A stretch of DNA of 64,000 bases. Origin: Porphyridium purpureum. Its lineage: Eukaryota > Rhodophyta > Bangiophyceae > Porphyridiales > Porphyridiaceae. The stretch lies in the NCBI GenBank assembly GCA_008690995.1, contig VRMN01000010.1:1-64000 (forward strand), given 5' to 3'. Below, one piece after another: positions 19,441 through 30,885 of this stretch. Under the pieces are notes generated by a model. The model saw nothing but the letters and a program-made list of their open reading frames with translations, made no database searches and was not told where the DNA came from. The position numbers and the translations under genes were made by a program. Positions within the stretch are counted from its first letter, which is position 1. Every line of letters begins with the position of its first letter.

Positions 19441-19902
19441 GCTCAAGACAAGCGCCATGTTTTCTAAAAGACGCAGGCTCCTAGCCCACGTCGCCGCTTG
19501 CCAGGCGCCTTCGATGAGCGCGGGCGCTCGGCAGAGCACCGGCGCCTCAGTGGCATGGCAAGCAAAAAGGTCCAGCCGCTGCTTCACTGGGCACGCATCA
19601 AAACCGGTACAAAATGAGACGCGGACGTGCTCAAGCTCGGCGCGGTCGACGTGCGCGTTCGTGGCATCTACGCCCAACGCAACGTTCAGCCACCGCAGAC
19701 TTTCTTCTACGTGTCGCGCAGCGTCCTGCTACACCCCCAAGTGTTTGCGAGATGCAGCGCGTGGACGCAGGCATGCGAGCACGCGCGCGAGCTGCCGCTC
19801 AACCACATTGCCTGCGCGAATCAGATGCCCCTGGAGCTTGTCGCGTATCGCTTTGTGCCGCATAAGCGGGCACCAGAGCGCGTCGAGCGATTTTCCGTAT
19901 AG
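19441..19902 (+). pseudogene. unassigned small gene or remnant
   Basis: A frame with coding-like composition runs through this stretch and ends at the TAG at 19,900. It reads SKKVQPLLHWARIKTGTK, is stopped by TGA at 19,615, and resumes into TFFYVSRSVLLHPQVF, AWTQACEHARELPLNHIACA and PLELVAYRFVPHKR. The internal TGA means that only the last ~91 residues (from a GTG at 19,627) form an open frame. The pattern of aromatic and charged residues looks like a real protein, but I do not recognise the family. It sits head-to-head with the broken ATPase gene, and both may be decaying together. Confidence 0.35.
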
Positions 19903-21304
19903 ATGAGCCGATCGCTCCGAGCCTAGTCGATAACGAGACGCAGCAGCACAAAAAATGCGACCGCAACGTTGACCGAGACGCAATGCAACCCCGCGGTGCA
20001 AATCACATCGCAGCGCTTTCTAAAGATGCCGCTGCTGCGTGCTTGCGAAACGGTGCTTTTTCACTATGCTCGTTCGAGCCCATACGCAAGGATGGCCATG
20101 CAATGCATCACCACCCATTTCTACGCGCGGCCGCGTTTCTGCTCGCCACGCGGTGCACGCTGAAACAGGCCAATTTATTTGCGGGAAAGCGGCGCTGCAC
20201 GGATTTGCGGCGTGCATCCTGCTGGCCGCGTGGCTGGCCACGATGCGAAGCGAGGGGCGCAGTGGCGCTTAGGGCGATGACCATGCAGGCTGCTGATGTT
20301 CGGACCGTGACATTCTCACGCGCGGCAGTTTAGAGGGTGATGCCCAGCGCGTCAAAATGTACAAGCGTCGGCAAGCACCACGTGTCTGCGCGTGCGCGCC
20401 ATGGAGACCTTGCTGCTCTTCACAACGCTGCTTGTTTCTCTGCATCTCGTCTGAAATGGTCTCGCAACAGAGCTTTCCGGCCATGTGCGCAAAACAATGT
20501 TCTGGCGAACTTTCCCACTCGCCCACTTACACGCTCTTCGATACATGCGATCTGCATGTGTGGCCGTCACTACAATCACAACATCGACCAAAAGCAAACT
20601 CCGTCAACGTCCTGTGTCCACAAGATACATAACTTTCAGCCATGCACGCATCTCGCACTCATATCTGCGCAGATGGGTTCAACTGAGCAGCAACCGTATC
20701 ACGCATGTCGCGCTGTCCGGCCTAGTCAGCCTTTGCCTCGTTCGTGCTTGCCTTTACATTACGTATCGAAGTATTCGCTCAGCACTGCGTAAACTGTCAA
20801 GAGGCCGAAACATGATCGGATCCCGTGCATTTCTTGTGCTCGACTCATATAGAAGCGCACCGGCTCGGTGAGAGACGCCTGGACTGTTTGCGCTGCATGC
20901 TCGCGCGACAATGTCCAGGTGTTCTGTAGTCAAACCACTTAGAGTCGCGGTCGACACACTCAATGCGAACACAGCGATACTTTCCTGTAGAATAGGGTCA
21001 TCGCAGCACATGTGCGAAAAGGCGACTATTCGTCATCTGGCATAACAAGCTTGGCATACAAGACTCGCCAACGTCTCGCCTCATGAGAGGTGTGTCGTAG
21101 TCAAAGGACACCTGTAAATAAGAAAAGCAAATAAGATTCTCCTCTGGTTGGACGTTGGTGCGGCATGGCACAACGGCCACCTCCGCACTTCGGTGGCGAT
21201 GCAGAGCGGGGACAGCTAGGTCTGGTCAGTGCTTTGTTCTGGATGTTTAAGATTGACACGTAGAAAAAGTCGCGCATCTACAATCACTTCTCAGATCACA
21301 AATG
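19903..21304. other. intergenic, nothing recognised
   Basis: About 1.4 kb with only short ORFs on both strands and no domain or repeat that I can name. Composition is moderately GC-rich at the left and closer to even at the right. Confidence 0.5.
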
Positions 21305-22213
21305 CTAGTCAGCTGGGTATTTCAAAGAAAACTGCGCAGCTGTATGTCCCTGTTCCGCGGCCTTTCGGTACCAGTCGACCGCCGCACGCTTATCCTGCGG
21401 CAGACCACCCTCACCGTTGCAGTAATAATAGCCCAAATGATACTGCGCCATTGCTTCTCCCTGTTCTGCGGCCTTGCGGAACCAGTGAACCGCCACGCAC
21501 TTGTCCTGCGGCAGACCGCCCCACCCGTTTTCGTAATGAACTCCCAATTTACACTGCGCCGCTGCGCAACCCTGTTCCGCGGCCTTGCGGTACCAGTCGA
21601 CTGCCGCATCCCTATCCTGTGGCAGCCCGCCCTCACCGTTGCTGTAATGAGCGCCTAAATTATGCTGCGCGCTTGCGTCTCCCTGTTTCGCGGCCTTGTG
21701 ATACCACTCGACCGCCGCGTGCATGTCCTGCGGCAGCCCACCATCCCCGTTGTCGTAATAAACGCCCAAATTACTCTGCGCCCTTTCGTTTCCGTTTTCC
21801 GCGCCCTTGCGGTACCACTCGGCCGCCGCGCGCTTGTCCTGCGGCAGCCCGCCCTCCCCGTTACTATAAAAGACGCCCAAGTTAAACTGCGCTCCTGCGT
21901 CTCCCTGTTCCGCGGCCTTACGGTACCACTCGGCTGCCACGCGCTTGTCCTGCGGCAGCCCGCCTTCCCCGATGCAGTAACAATAGCCCAAATTGCATTG
22001 CGCCGCTGCTTCTCCTTGTTCCGCGGCCATACGGTACCACTCGACCGCCGCGCGCTTGTCCTGCGGCAGCCCGCCCCACCCATTCTGGTACCAAACGCCC
22101 AAATTATACTGCGCCTGTGCGTTTCCCCGTTCTGCGGCCATGCACCACCACTCGACCGACGCGCGCTTTTTCTTGGCCGAACCGCCCTCCGCGTGGCTGT
22201 AACTAACGCCCAT
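21305..22213 (-). CDS. Sel1-repeat protein, N-terminally truncated paralog
   Basis: 302 residues from the ATG at 22,213, made almost wholly of Sel1 repeats: a partial unit, seven full 37-residue units (GGLPQDKRAAVEWYRKAAEQ pattern) and a short tail ending LKYPAD. The frame upstream of the ATG still reads as Sel1 sequence (GACGCAGCGGCG codons) but has a stop two codons before it, so this is the 3' part of a longer ancestral gene, perhaps another kinase-Sel1 gene as at 12.7-16.5 kb. No kinase, signal peptide or membrane segment. Whether it is expressed cannot be told; it may be a pseudogene. Confidence 0.65.
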   Translation of the reverse strand: MGVSYSHAEGGSAKKKRASVEWWCMAAERGNAQAQYNLGVWYQNGWGGLPQDKRAAVEWYRMAAEQGEAAAQCNLGYCYCIGEGGLPQDKRVAAEWYRKAAEQGDAGAQFNLGVFYSNGEGGLPQDKRAAAEWYRKGAENGNERAQSNLGVYYDNGDGGLPQDMHAAVEWYHKAAKQGDASAQHNLGAHYSNGEGGLPQDRDAAVDWYRKAAEQGCAAAQCKLGVHYENGWGGLPQDKCVAVHWFRKAAEQGEAMAQYHLGYYYCNGEGGLPQDKRAAVDWYRKAAEQGHTAAQFSLKYPAD

Positions 22214-22374
22214 CTTAGGTTACGCCGCTGCGTCTGTGTGTTAGCTTAGTCGCTGTCGTTCGTCGCTTTCGAGCAAACATTTGACGAACGCACCAACTGT
22301 TCGCTCCCTTCCCTCCTGCCCTTCTCCATTCTCCCATTATCGTTCGACGCACCTTGACAACTGGAAGAGCAACT

Positions 22375-22821
22375 TCAGCACCCACGCCTCGCCACGCTGG
22401 AACTCTTGCGCGGGTGGGCCTTTCTTGTGACGAGGAGGCGTTTCTTGCGCGCACGGTGTTGAGATGCGCGGAGAGCGGCGCGTCGGACATAACGGATAAT
22501 GTGGAATCGTTGAGCCGTTAAACCGGTTAATGGTACGGGCTGTGGCTCAAGATGGGAAGCTATTTGCTGCGATGATCGGCCGGCGGCACGACCGTGGAAG
22601 AAAGGGTCCGCCGATTTGTAACCTGCGCGCAAAGCTTGGCGTAGAGCGCGACGGCGGCGGTTGTCGGGAGGGAGTGCGAGTTGGAAAAGATGTTCGTTTA
22701 GAGCGTGATAAACTTGGTTGTTGGATTGAACTTTTGCCATCAGCGGAACGAGGTTCCTGCGGTAATTCTTGGCTGCTTCTGAGAAAATGGTGATTGCGAT
22801 GGCCCGTTCGTCTCGTTCCAA
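22375..22821 (-). CDS. hypothetical ORF, 148 residues
   Basis: An ATG at 22,821 opens a frame whose first half looks coding (IFSEAAKNYRRNLVPLMAKV, then YHALNEHLFQLALPPDNRRR) and whose second half becomes Arg-rich and random. No family recognised. A 16-bp piece at 22,512-22,527 resembles the 5' part of the solo LTR family, hinting at old mobile-element material. It could be chance. Confidence 0.2.
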   Translation of the reverse strand: MERDERAIAITIFSEAAKNYRRNLVPLMAKVQSNNQVYHALNEHLFQLALPPDNRRRRALRQALRAGYKSADPFFHGRAAGRSSQQIASHLEPQPVPLTGLTAQRFHIIRYVRRAALRASQHRARKKRLLVTRKAHPRKSSSVARRGC

Positions 22822-25800
22822 GTTCCAATTACGATGGAAGTTTAAGAACGGTGAATTTCAGCACAAAATTTTTTTACCTTGACAATTTAACTCTTGTTTA
22901 ACTTTTGCTCTCCTGTCTTCTGCCGCTTTTACTTCGCTTTAAACCGCTTGAAACATGCCGTCTTCTATAGTCGCGTTCGCGGCAAATGGTCAGCGTATTG
23001 CGCTCTTGCCGTGACACCTTGCTCCGATGCAGCGACCCCTCGTGCTCGTGTTTTGAAATCTGCACAGTATTCAACTTGCGTCCCTTCGCGAGCGTCTCGA
23101 GCAATCCTTCTCGAGATCATAATAGTTTCTGAATTTAAGGGACGAAGTTGATCACTACCAATTCTTCGAAATTGCGCGGGGTACGCTCGCGTGAGTACAG
23201 CCTGCAAAGTCTGGACAGCGACCCGTTCGCCGCAGACGCACGGCGACTCGTGTGGAGGAGAGCGAAAGAGAGAATTTAAGCGATCGCCTGTGCAGCGGAG
23301 GAGGGCGCCTACGTGCGCAAAAGACGCTCTAGAACGAGCAATTTGGCCCAGCGTCATTGGAGGTCCCTGTACGCGAAGCATGCAGGAGTGAGATTTTCGC
23401 CAACGCGCGGCGGGCATCTCTGTGGCAGAAGAGAATGAAGTCTGGCCGTCGTGAATACGCAAAACAAGTCTAGTATGATCGGAAATGGGGCGCACGCCGA
23501 TGGTGAGCAATGGTCACCACAGGCCTGGTGGATTGAGGCAAGGCGCGCCCGCGGAGTTGCGAGGAATCTTTGCAGGCACCGACAAAGATGGAATATGGCA
23601 GGAACTTGGAAAATTTGAAGAATCTTACCTCCAAGGAGGCTGAATTGATTTTTGCGCAGGCGCAGATGATGAGCAGAGGTCGCGAACGCCAGGAAGTTTT
23701 TTATCCTTTGCGGACGCAGACCTTGAAGTATAAAAGGCACATCCGCGTGGAGTGGTGACGCCGGAATAGTGTGGTTTTAGAGGTGTAGACATAGTCAGTG
23801 GGAGAAGATAAAGTTTGCTTTTAGAAAATCTCAAATGTCCGCGCACGCAAGTGTATCTGAAGTGGTTGAGCACGTAGTGGTTCAACAATTAAAAATCGTT
23901 AAAAGTTTACTGAAAATAACGCAAGTATTAGTATTAATAATGTGCGAGCAAAATGGATAGGACCCCCACAGTTCTTTCCCAATTCAGAGTTTTATATGAA
24001 AAGCTCATATTTTAGTACGATTTGGACAGGAAACCGAAGAAGGGCTTGAGGAATGGACCAAAAATAGAGTCAAAAGGGATTTGACCTCCAGTTTTGTTCA
24101 AGCAAGTATGCAAGAAGGCAAAAGCAAAACTGACCCGGATCGCCCCACCTTTATGCACGCTCACGCCGCCAAAGTCCCCACGTGCGATCTTCCACTGGCT
24201 CATATCGTATGTCCAAGGTAGCCAGCTTGACAGCGCTTTGCGCAGGAAAAAAACAGCACTGTTCAGCCTGTCCACGGTCCTGTACTGTCTTTGGTCCTCA
24301 AAAACCTTGTAGTCCGCAAACTCCGGAAGCTTGCAATCGTACGAAAGTCTCAAAGTCGCGCAAGCTACTCAATAGTGCAGTTCCGTCTCGAAATCGCTGC
24401 TTCTTTGTTGGCAGGGTACTGCTTCGTATGGTTTTACATCCGAATGATGCCATTTCCCGCTCAAGCCCACTGTTTCTGAAGCTTCTTTCTCCTCTCCAAC
24501 ATGCGCACGTACTTGTCCGCGGTCACTCCGGCTTCAGCAATATGAATGCATAGTTCTATAGAGTTTAAGCTTGCTTCCCAGGTGGTGAGACTTCAACCAC
24601 CATTTGAGTAGATCAAGACGAATGCGTGATGCCCACCTCATCCATGTATTCCGCGTGAAAGGTATCTGGACGCATCCAAATAAAATTTTTTCTTGTAACA
24701 AGGAACAACCTTCTTCTACTTCTCGCAGAACGCTGCTTGAAATCTGGCACTTTAAAGTCCTTTCTGCTTTCGGAAAAGTACCAAAGAAGGATTCTTCGGC
24801 GTGGAATGGAAGGTGAAGTGCTGCTGCTTTGCTTTGCGAAAAATGGTCCATGATTCGAAAATCTTTGCTCCGTGTAGGCGCGAATGTTTGGCTACGGGGC
24901 TTGCCTTCAAACATTTCCCAAAACTTGCACTGTTTGTATTCTTTTTCATAACGGGCGGCGTGGGCTTCAAGGCGTTGTTTGAGTCGTAGTTCAAGCCGTA
25001 GGCATCAGGATCTTGCAAACAGTGGCGCATTCTGGTCCGAAATCGATTTACTTTACTCTATATTACATACCGACTGTTACTGGCAGCCTCAAAGACCAAA
25101 ATGGAACCCTTTTTTCAAGCTGCGAAAGCCTGTGTGTACGTCCCATGGTAGCTGAGCGGCTGTACCGCCAAGGTGCTTACACAATGGTTAAGCTCTGTGC
25201 TGCCTGTCCGTGCTCAGCCTCGGATTGTCGCCGATCTTGTTCCCTGGCTCTATCTTTTTCGTGCGCGCATTTTGCTTTACCCACATCGGAAAACACCACC
25301 CTAAGTATTAAAACAATCGAATTTATCATAAACTGCAGCAAACGTGAGGGGGGGGGGTGTCGAAACCGCCGCTTCTTGCCCTGGAATCGTCCCCACTTCA
25401 TACCGCGTGCCATCCGATGTTGGAAAATACTAGAAGGTCTACAGACTAGCTGAACTAGGATTATACAAGCACAAGCGTTGATGTATGTGTGCGCGCCCAC
25501 GAAACAGGGCTAATTTTCTCTCATCCAAGTGCCTTGGAGGCCGACTGCGAGTCCGTTTAGGGTGCACGTGTGCTCTTACAAGCTTGATGTACGAAGGCGA
25601 CAAAAGCCATCGCACGCTTCGAGAAAATAGGATAAAAAGCTAGAGATACGGTTAGCGCAAAACGGAGTATAACACTTTGAGATATCGTCGGAAGGATCGA
25701 CCAGGAGTCTTTTGACAACTTTTCGGCAGGACGATCATCTGCCCGCGAGGACCATTTTACTCTCGGCAGACAGCCACTTTGCTGCAATGTGGAGAATCTC

Positions 25801-27068
25801 TTCGGGGCACAAGCTTCGCAGAAGCAGATTGGTGTGATTGTAGCATGTACATTGACCGTGCAGTAGGAAAGCGACGTGCTCAAGGCGAGCTGGAGCGCGA
25901 CGACGTAACAAGGGTGTGCCGTGTGAAGAACGCTTTAGAGGAGTGCACGGACGCGTTGCTTCGGTGCAATACGGCAACTCTTGCGCGGTTGAGTGCGTTT
26001 ACTGTGATTGACCTGGACTCTCGGAAAGGGTATGAGCGAAGTGTCGGTTGTCGAGGAAGGAGAAAAAATGAAAGAAAGATTACTGTTTACTTTGGTGTCT
26101 CCAACACTGCAAAGAGTTTGTTTTGCAGAACGTAACTGACTCTCAGGAATTTGAACGCCATGTTTTGAAGCGGAAGCGAGCAGATTAAAGCGCGACAGGT
26201 TCTTTTCAAGAATGCGGGCGTGAATTGATGTTCTGGGGGTTACACCGGGAAGGTTGACAAGGATGGGGGCTTATGAGGTGGCATAGCCACAGAAAGGAGT
26301 TGCTTCACGCGCGAGGAATTTTGGGCATCGTCGGTTTCTTTTCAGGACGAAAATTAGCTGCGAAAGTAGACTTTCACACAAAAAAGGGGTACGCATTCTC
26401 AGAGGAAAAGGCAGTATGTTGGGAGTCAGAGAGGGAAGAGAGCGTGTCCAGTGGATTGTTGTCGTGATGCCGGGGAAAAGGCTCGGCCAGATGTCTGCCG
26501 AGTTGGCAGTGACACACTGCATGTGTTAAGGAAAATCTCACCTGTGGGAGTACTCTTTATTGTTTTGACAATTCACTCCAAGTTATTAAGGAGCGTCATC
26601 GCATCCTCCATATCTGCCTTGCAGACGCCAGATTTCTGTTCTATTTTCTTCTAACGTGCACGTACCTATATTCGTGCCCGAGGCTGCAGCACGACATGGT
26701 TTACGCGCGGCATAGATTTTCCCAATATGCGTGGTTTGCAGCATTTCTTCGCAAGCGTCGTGCTTCCGGCACGCATCTAAAGCTGGCCTCGAGTTCTGGT
26801 GTGGTTGCGCCTCCGTGCGCATTGTCCGCGCGCACGGCACTTTTCGCTTTTCACGCGCTCGCACACGCGCTTTGCCCCGGTCGTTCCTCCGCGGCACACG
26901 CAGGATGCGCAGAACCGCACATGTTAATTAATGCGGCGTGGCGTCGCATTGTTTAACAATGTGCACTGACGTGCGCGCGGGCGCGTGGGGCGCAGCGGGT
27001 CATGCGTTTACGCTCGGCTCGCGCGGCACGCAAGATGGTTCGCGAGGGCAGCGGCGCGGGAGTAGGCG
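22822..27068. other. long interval without recognisable genes
   Basis: About 4.2 kb, AT-richer than the flanks between 23.8 and 25.6 kb. Minus-strand ORFs at 24,012-24,353 and 24,534-25,030 have a somewhat coding look (aromatic-rich, few Arg runs) but match no family I know and are broken into several frames; they may be a worn mobile element. A run of ten or more G lies near 25,347 and a TATAAAAG box at 23,729 has no gene behind it. The part from 26.6 kb becomes GC-rich again and probably holds the promoter of the first PPR-like gene. Confidence 0.5.
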
Positions 27069-29041
27069 ATGAGTTCGCCGACGCTGTGCGCCAGAGACGT
27101 TGCACTGTATCGGCGCCTTGCGCGCGTCGTTCTCCGCCGATCGCTCTGCGAGCGCTGGACGGTCGCACTTTATGACACTGGCTTTGACATGGAGAGCCAC
27201 CCGTTCCCGCACGCTGGCAGAGCGGTGGCAAGCGCCGCGCACCAGAAGGGTACGAGGAAGGCGATCTGCACTGGTACAAGCACGCCACCACAAGCCGGCA
27301 ACGCTGACCTCAAGTCAGCAGATGTGAACGAGTGCGGTCGACGCGGCGGCATTGGACAAAGTCCAAAAGTACAAACCCAGGAGCTCAACCGGAAGCTACA
27401 AACCGCGCTCCAAGGAGACGCTCAGATGGCTGGACTTGATCGCATGCCTGAGCGTATGTTCTATCAGGTGGAACAACTACTACTTACAACAACCGCTCCA
27501 TTTGATGGAGTCACGGTGAGTCTTGGGCTACGACTGCTCCGGCTTCTCTCAGTCGCGCTTCCGCGTGCTAGTCTGGTGTGCGGGGTCCGCGTGCTAGTCT
27601 GGTGTGCGGGGTCCGCGTGCTCCAGCGTGCACGTGCGCAAAGCGTCCTGCTGGACTCGCATGTCATCATGCATATCTTGGAGCTGGCCAGGCCGTGCGGA
27701 AAGATCAATGTTGTATTCGCGGTCGTTCGGTTAGTGTGTATGCAGCAGCACAAGAACGCCTTCGATCTCAAGGGATCGGCCCGCTCAGGGGCCAGAATAC
27801 AGGTCAGAGCAGCGCGCGAACGTTTCAGTGTGATCGATGCCATCGCGATGGACACTCTGCTCCGCTTTTTCACTCTCAATAAGCAAAATCGACTCGCAGC
27901 TGAAGTATGGAAGATGATGAAGGCACGGGCATTTGCAGCAATTCCGTCGCGCCACATAAGTGCCAGCATTCTCTCGCAAGGTGCATGGATTTCTATGGTT
28001 ACTGAGAATGCCACCGAGGCGGGCTGGATTTTTCGCAAACTCATGGAGCTTGGCGTCAGGCCGCATGCGCGCACGCTGGACCTACTGACGCTGACTTGTG
28101 CTCGTGCAGGAGCTTGTGAGGATGCGTGCACACTGATTCGTTGGACGTGTCGACTAGGCTACTCACTGAATGAGAAAACACTGTTTGCTTTTATACGGGC
28201 TGCTCAAACGACCGCGTCGGGGCAAGCTTTGGGGGAGCTGCTCATACCCTTTGGTTATGTTCTACTGGAAGCTGAACGCTTGTGCACAACCAAGCGCCAA
28301 CGGACATTGCTCATGCGGGCATACTTTGAAGCCTTGTATTATGCTGCATCGGGCGAGCAGCTGGCCGATGAGCATGTGCACGACGCAGCTGATTTCGCAG
28401 AGCGAGTGGAAAGCTGGACAACAAAAGATAGCGAATTATCTAGCTACTGTGTCTATCTCTTTTGCCAGGCAGACCGTCTTGACGATGCCCTTCGCGTGGC
28501 ACGGGACAATCATAGACGAGCAAATGGTGCGGGCGTGCGGACAGATGGAAAAGTGCCGGGACAGATGCATGCGTTCGCATACGACGCCGTGATCTTGCTG
28601 AGCATCCAGCAGAACCGGTTACCGGAGGCAATGACACTTGTCATTGGTAGATCGGTCGATAGCATAATGGACGCACGCCTTGCTGTGTTCGCGTCAAAGT
28701 GCTACATCGACCGACTCAGCCGCCTTGAGCAACTTGATCTATGTGCCGAGGTACTTGATGCCTTTGTGCAAAAGTTTGCCGCTTACTTGGGCGAAGCAGG
28801 TCGCTCTGTAGAAGCTATCCTAATGTTTCAAAAGCTACAGCCTCCGCACGATGAATCGACTTCTAGCGATAGCAAGGAAGGACAGTGCACTACCCGCGTG
28901 TCGTTCACAGAATTGGTCGACTTTATGGAAGCATACTTGGCGACATCAGACGATGGTGTGCGTTCGAAAATCGAGGAGGATGTGGCTACCGTTCTCGCTG
29001 AATTGCAAGGCTCGTCCCTTCTAAATCGCACGAATGATTAA
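27069..29041 (+). CDS. PPR-like helical-repeat protein 1, frame broken by a 26-bp tandem duplication
   Basis: The ATG at 27,069 begins an Arg-rich, acid-poor leader (LYRRLARVVLRRSLCERW) typical of a mitochondrial or plastid targeting peptide. The frame runs to about 27,590, where a 26-bp unit (27,565-27,590) is repeated at once (27,591-27,616); because 26 is not a multiple of three, the rest of the gene continues in another frame to the TAA at 29,041. With a single copy of the unit the gene would encode 648 residues. The body is built of helix pairs with PPR-like spacing (AWIFRKLMELGVRPHARTLD). It aligns with its two downstream neighbours, for example ASLVCGVRVLQRARAQ with AKLAFAVRMLQRARAH of copy 3. 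Likely role: organellar RNA binding. The duplication is either a recent null mutation or an assembly artefact. Confidence 0.65.
27565..27616. repeat. 26-bp perfect tandem duplication inside the PPR-like gene 1
   Basis: Units 27,565-27,590 and 27,591-27,616 are identical. The peptide PRASLVCGVRV is encoded in one frame over the first copy and in the other frame over the second, which shows directly that the duplication causes the frame change. Confidence 0.95.
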
Positions 29042-29106
29042 AGCGCCCTCCACTTCGCCTTTGTCTTCTGGTTCCGGACACGCAGACCTTCTCCGGTCGG
29101 GGCGGA

Positions 29107-30885
29107 ATGGCGGTCGTGCGCAAGACGTTTTACGCGCTGCGAGATTGCTCGTGTATTCCGGTGACGTTGAGACGGAGCCATGGGGCGACGGCACGTTCAG
29201 CAGCGGTGCGGGCCTCTGCGAGAAACGCAGTGGCCGGCAGTGTAGTCCCTTACAGGGTCATCACAACAAGCAAACCTTGTTTTGCGGTTGACGACAGCGG
29301 CGCGGAATCGGGTAGCTCACAGGCGGCGTCTGACTGGGACTATGCAAATGAGAACGTGTTTGTTGTGGGGCGCCATACGGGCAAACGGTCGGAGAACGCT
29401 CCGCGCGTCGATGCTTTGCTCCGGCTTAATACTTCTGTCGATCCTCCCCGGTTCTTGTCCGAGCTTGACTTTTTTCTCGAGCACAAGCTGATTGATGCCG
29501 CGGCTGAGTTGTGGAAAAAGTATCGTACTTTGGCGCTCACGCCAGGCTCTGGCGCCGACATCCATGGCGAGTTTCTTTGGAAAGGCGCGTGGATCTGCGC
29601 AACGACTCACAATGCCGAAGATGCCGCCTGGATAGCGGAACAGTATGAACAGCTCGGTCTTATGCCGCAGAAACGCACGCTCGGCCTGCTTGCGTCGACA
29701 CACATACATGCAGGGCAATTCGAATTGGCGCTCAAACGAATGCAATGGATGGTACGCCTCGACTTTGTTTTGCATCAAGACGAACTGCTCCAATACCTGA
29801 ATCAGAGTTTGAGCTGGAAGTCCGAGCAGCCTTTGAGTGAAATACTGCTCCCACTAGGTGACATCCTGGTCGAAACTCGTTTCCTCTGCTACAAGAAGGC
29901 ATCCTTGCTTGGCGTTCTGCGCGCGTATTTCAAAGCATTGTACAAAGGCGTTGCTGACGGCCGGTTGACTGGTGCTGAGATTCACGACGCTATAGTCTCC
30001 GCGCAGCGTATCCTTGAGCGCTGGAAAGTTGCAGACCACCTTTTGTGGAGTGGTATGGTGTACCTTGCGTCTCGCGGAGAACGCTTGGACATGGCCCTGC
30101 AGGTGGTTCGTGCCAGTCATTCTCGAACGCACTTCAAGCGCTCATCATTATCTGACCCAGCGCCAGGAGTACTCAAGCGATTCGCGTATGAGGCTCTGGT
30201 TGTGCAAGCTGTCGCAGAGAATCGAGAGGCAGATGTAGCGGCGCTCATTTGGAGTGCAGACGGCGGCTCGACAATGAGCTGGCACCAAGCTGCTGTCGTA
30301 TCCTCGCATTTTATCCACGTACTTGGCGGAATCGGCCGCCTAGATTTATGCAGCGTCATTTGGGACACATTTCGTGAACGATACGATAATAATGTCAGCG
30401 TGATCAATGCGTACATGTTCGTGCTCACTGAAGCATTGCGACCTCGTGAGGCTTTTGCGATTTTCCGCAGTTTCTACCAAGAAGGGGGTGCCCGATTTTC
30501 GGCTCCCGATGGCGTGACGTACTCGGTGCTGGCTTCGGCTCTTCTAAAGGCCCTTGAAATGCAAAGTGGAGATAGGAGCGCTGATGGCATGGCTACCTCT
30601 CCGGATGAGGTTGACGAAATGGTTGGCTATGTAGAAAAGTATCTAACGCAGCTCGATGACAATGCAAGTGAGCATGTGCGCGATGCAGAGACAGCTGCGC
30701 AACCACTAAGCCGGCGAGCTCTGCGCGCACGGAAGCGTAAGGAGCCTAGGCCTCGTGATAAGAGCGAGCGCAAAACGAGGGCAAATTGCCTGCAAGAAAA
30801 GGTAGCACGAATTCGTATATACATGAAGAAGGCGCGACGACCAAGAGCAAAAGAAGACAGACTCCGAAAACTTCAGTGCCATTAA
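29107..30885 (+). CDS. PPR-like helical-repeat protein 2
   Basis: 592 residues from the ATG at 29,107, only 65 bases after the stop of the upstream relative and on the same strand. The first ~50 residues are rich in Arg, Ala and Ser and almost free of acids (VRKTFYALRDC, then TLRRSHGATARSA), as expected for an organelle targeting peptide. The body has repeated helix pairs of PPR spacing (EDAAWIAEQYEQLGLMPQKR, then LGGIGRLDLCSVIWDTF), which match both neighbouring paralogs. The last ~60 residues are strongly basic and may help RNA binding. The gene looks whole. Organellar RNA metabolism is inferred from the PPR family; the repeats are divergent and specificity cannot be read. Confidence 0.7.
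   Translation: MAVVRKTFYALRDCSCIPVTLRRSHGATARSAAVRASARNAVAGSVVPYRVITTSKPCFAVDDSGAESGSSQAASDWDYANENVFVVGRHTGKRSENAPRVDALLRLNTSVDPPRFLSELDFFLEHKLIDAAAELWKKYRTLALTPGSGADIHGEFLWKGAWICATTHNAEDAAWIAEQYEQLGLMPQKRTLGLLASTHIHAGQFELALKRMQWMVRLDFVLHQDELLQYLNQSLSWKSEQPLSEILLPLGDILVETRFLCYKKASLLGVLRAYFKALYKGVADGRLTGAEIHDAIVSAQRILERWKVADHLLWSGMVYLASRGERLDMALQVVRASHSRTHFKRSSLSDPAPGVLKRFAYEALVVQAVAENREADVAALIWSADGGSTMSWHQAAVVSSHFIHVLGGIGRLDLCSVIWDTFRERYDNNVSVINAYMFVLTEALRPREAFAIFRSFYQEGGARFSAPDGVTYSVLASALLKALEMQSGDRSADGMATSPDEVDEMVGYVEKYLTQLDDNASEHVRDAETAAQPLSRRALRARKRKEPRPRDKSERKTRANCLQEKVARIRIYMKKARRPRAKEDRLRKLQCH

Noticed and set aside
22512-22527. Third copy of the solo LTR
   Set aside because: Only 16 bases resemble the LTR; too short to call.
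25140-25210. tRNA-like stretch (GTAGCTGAGCGGCTGTACCG)
   Set aside because: No matching B box or cloverleaf could be formed.
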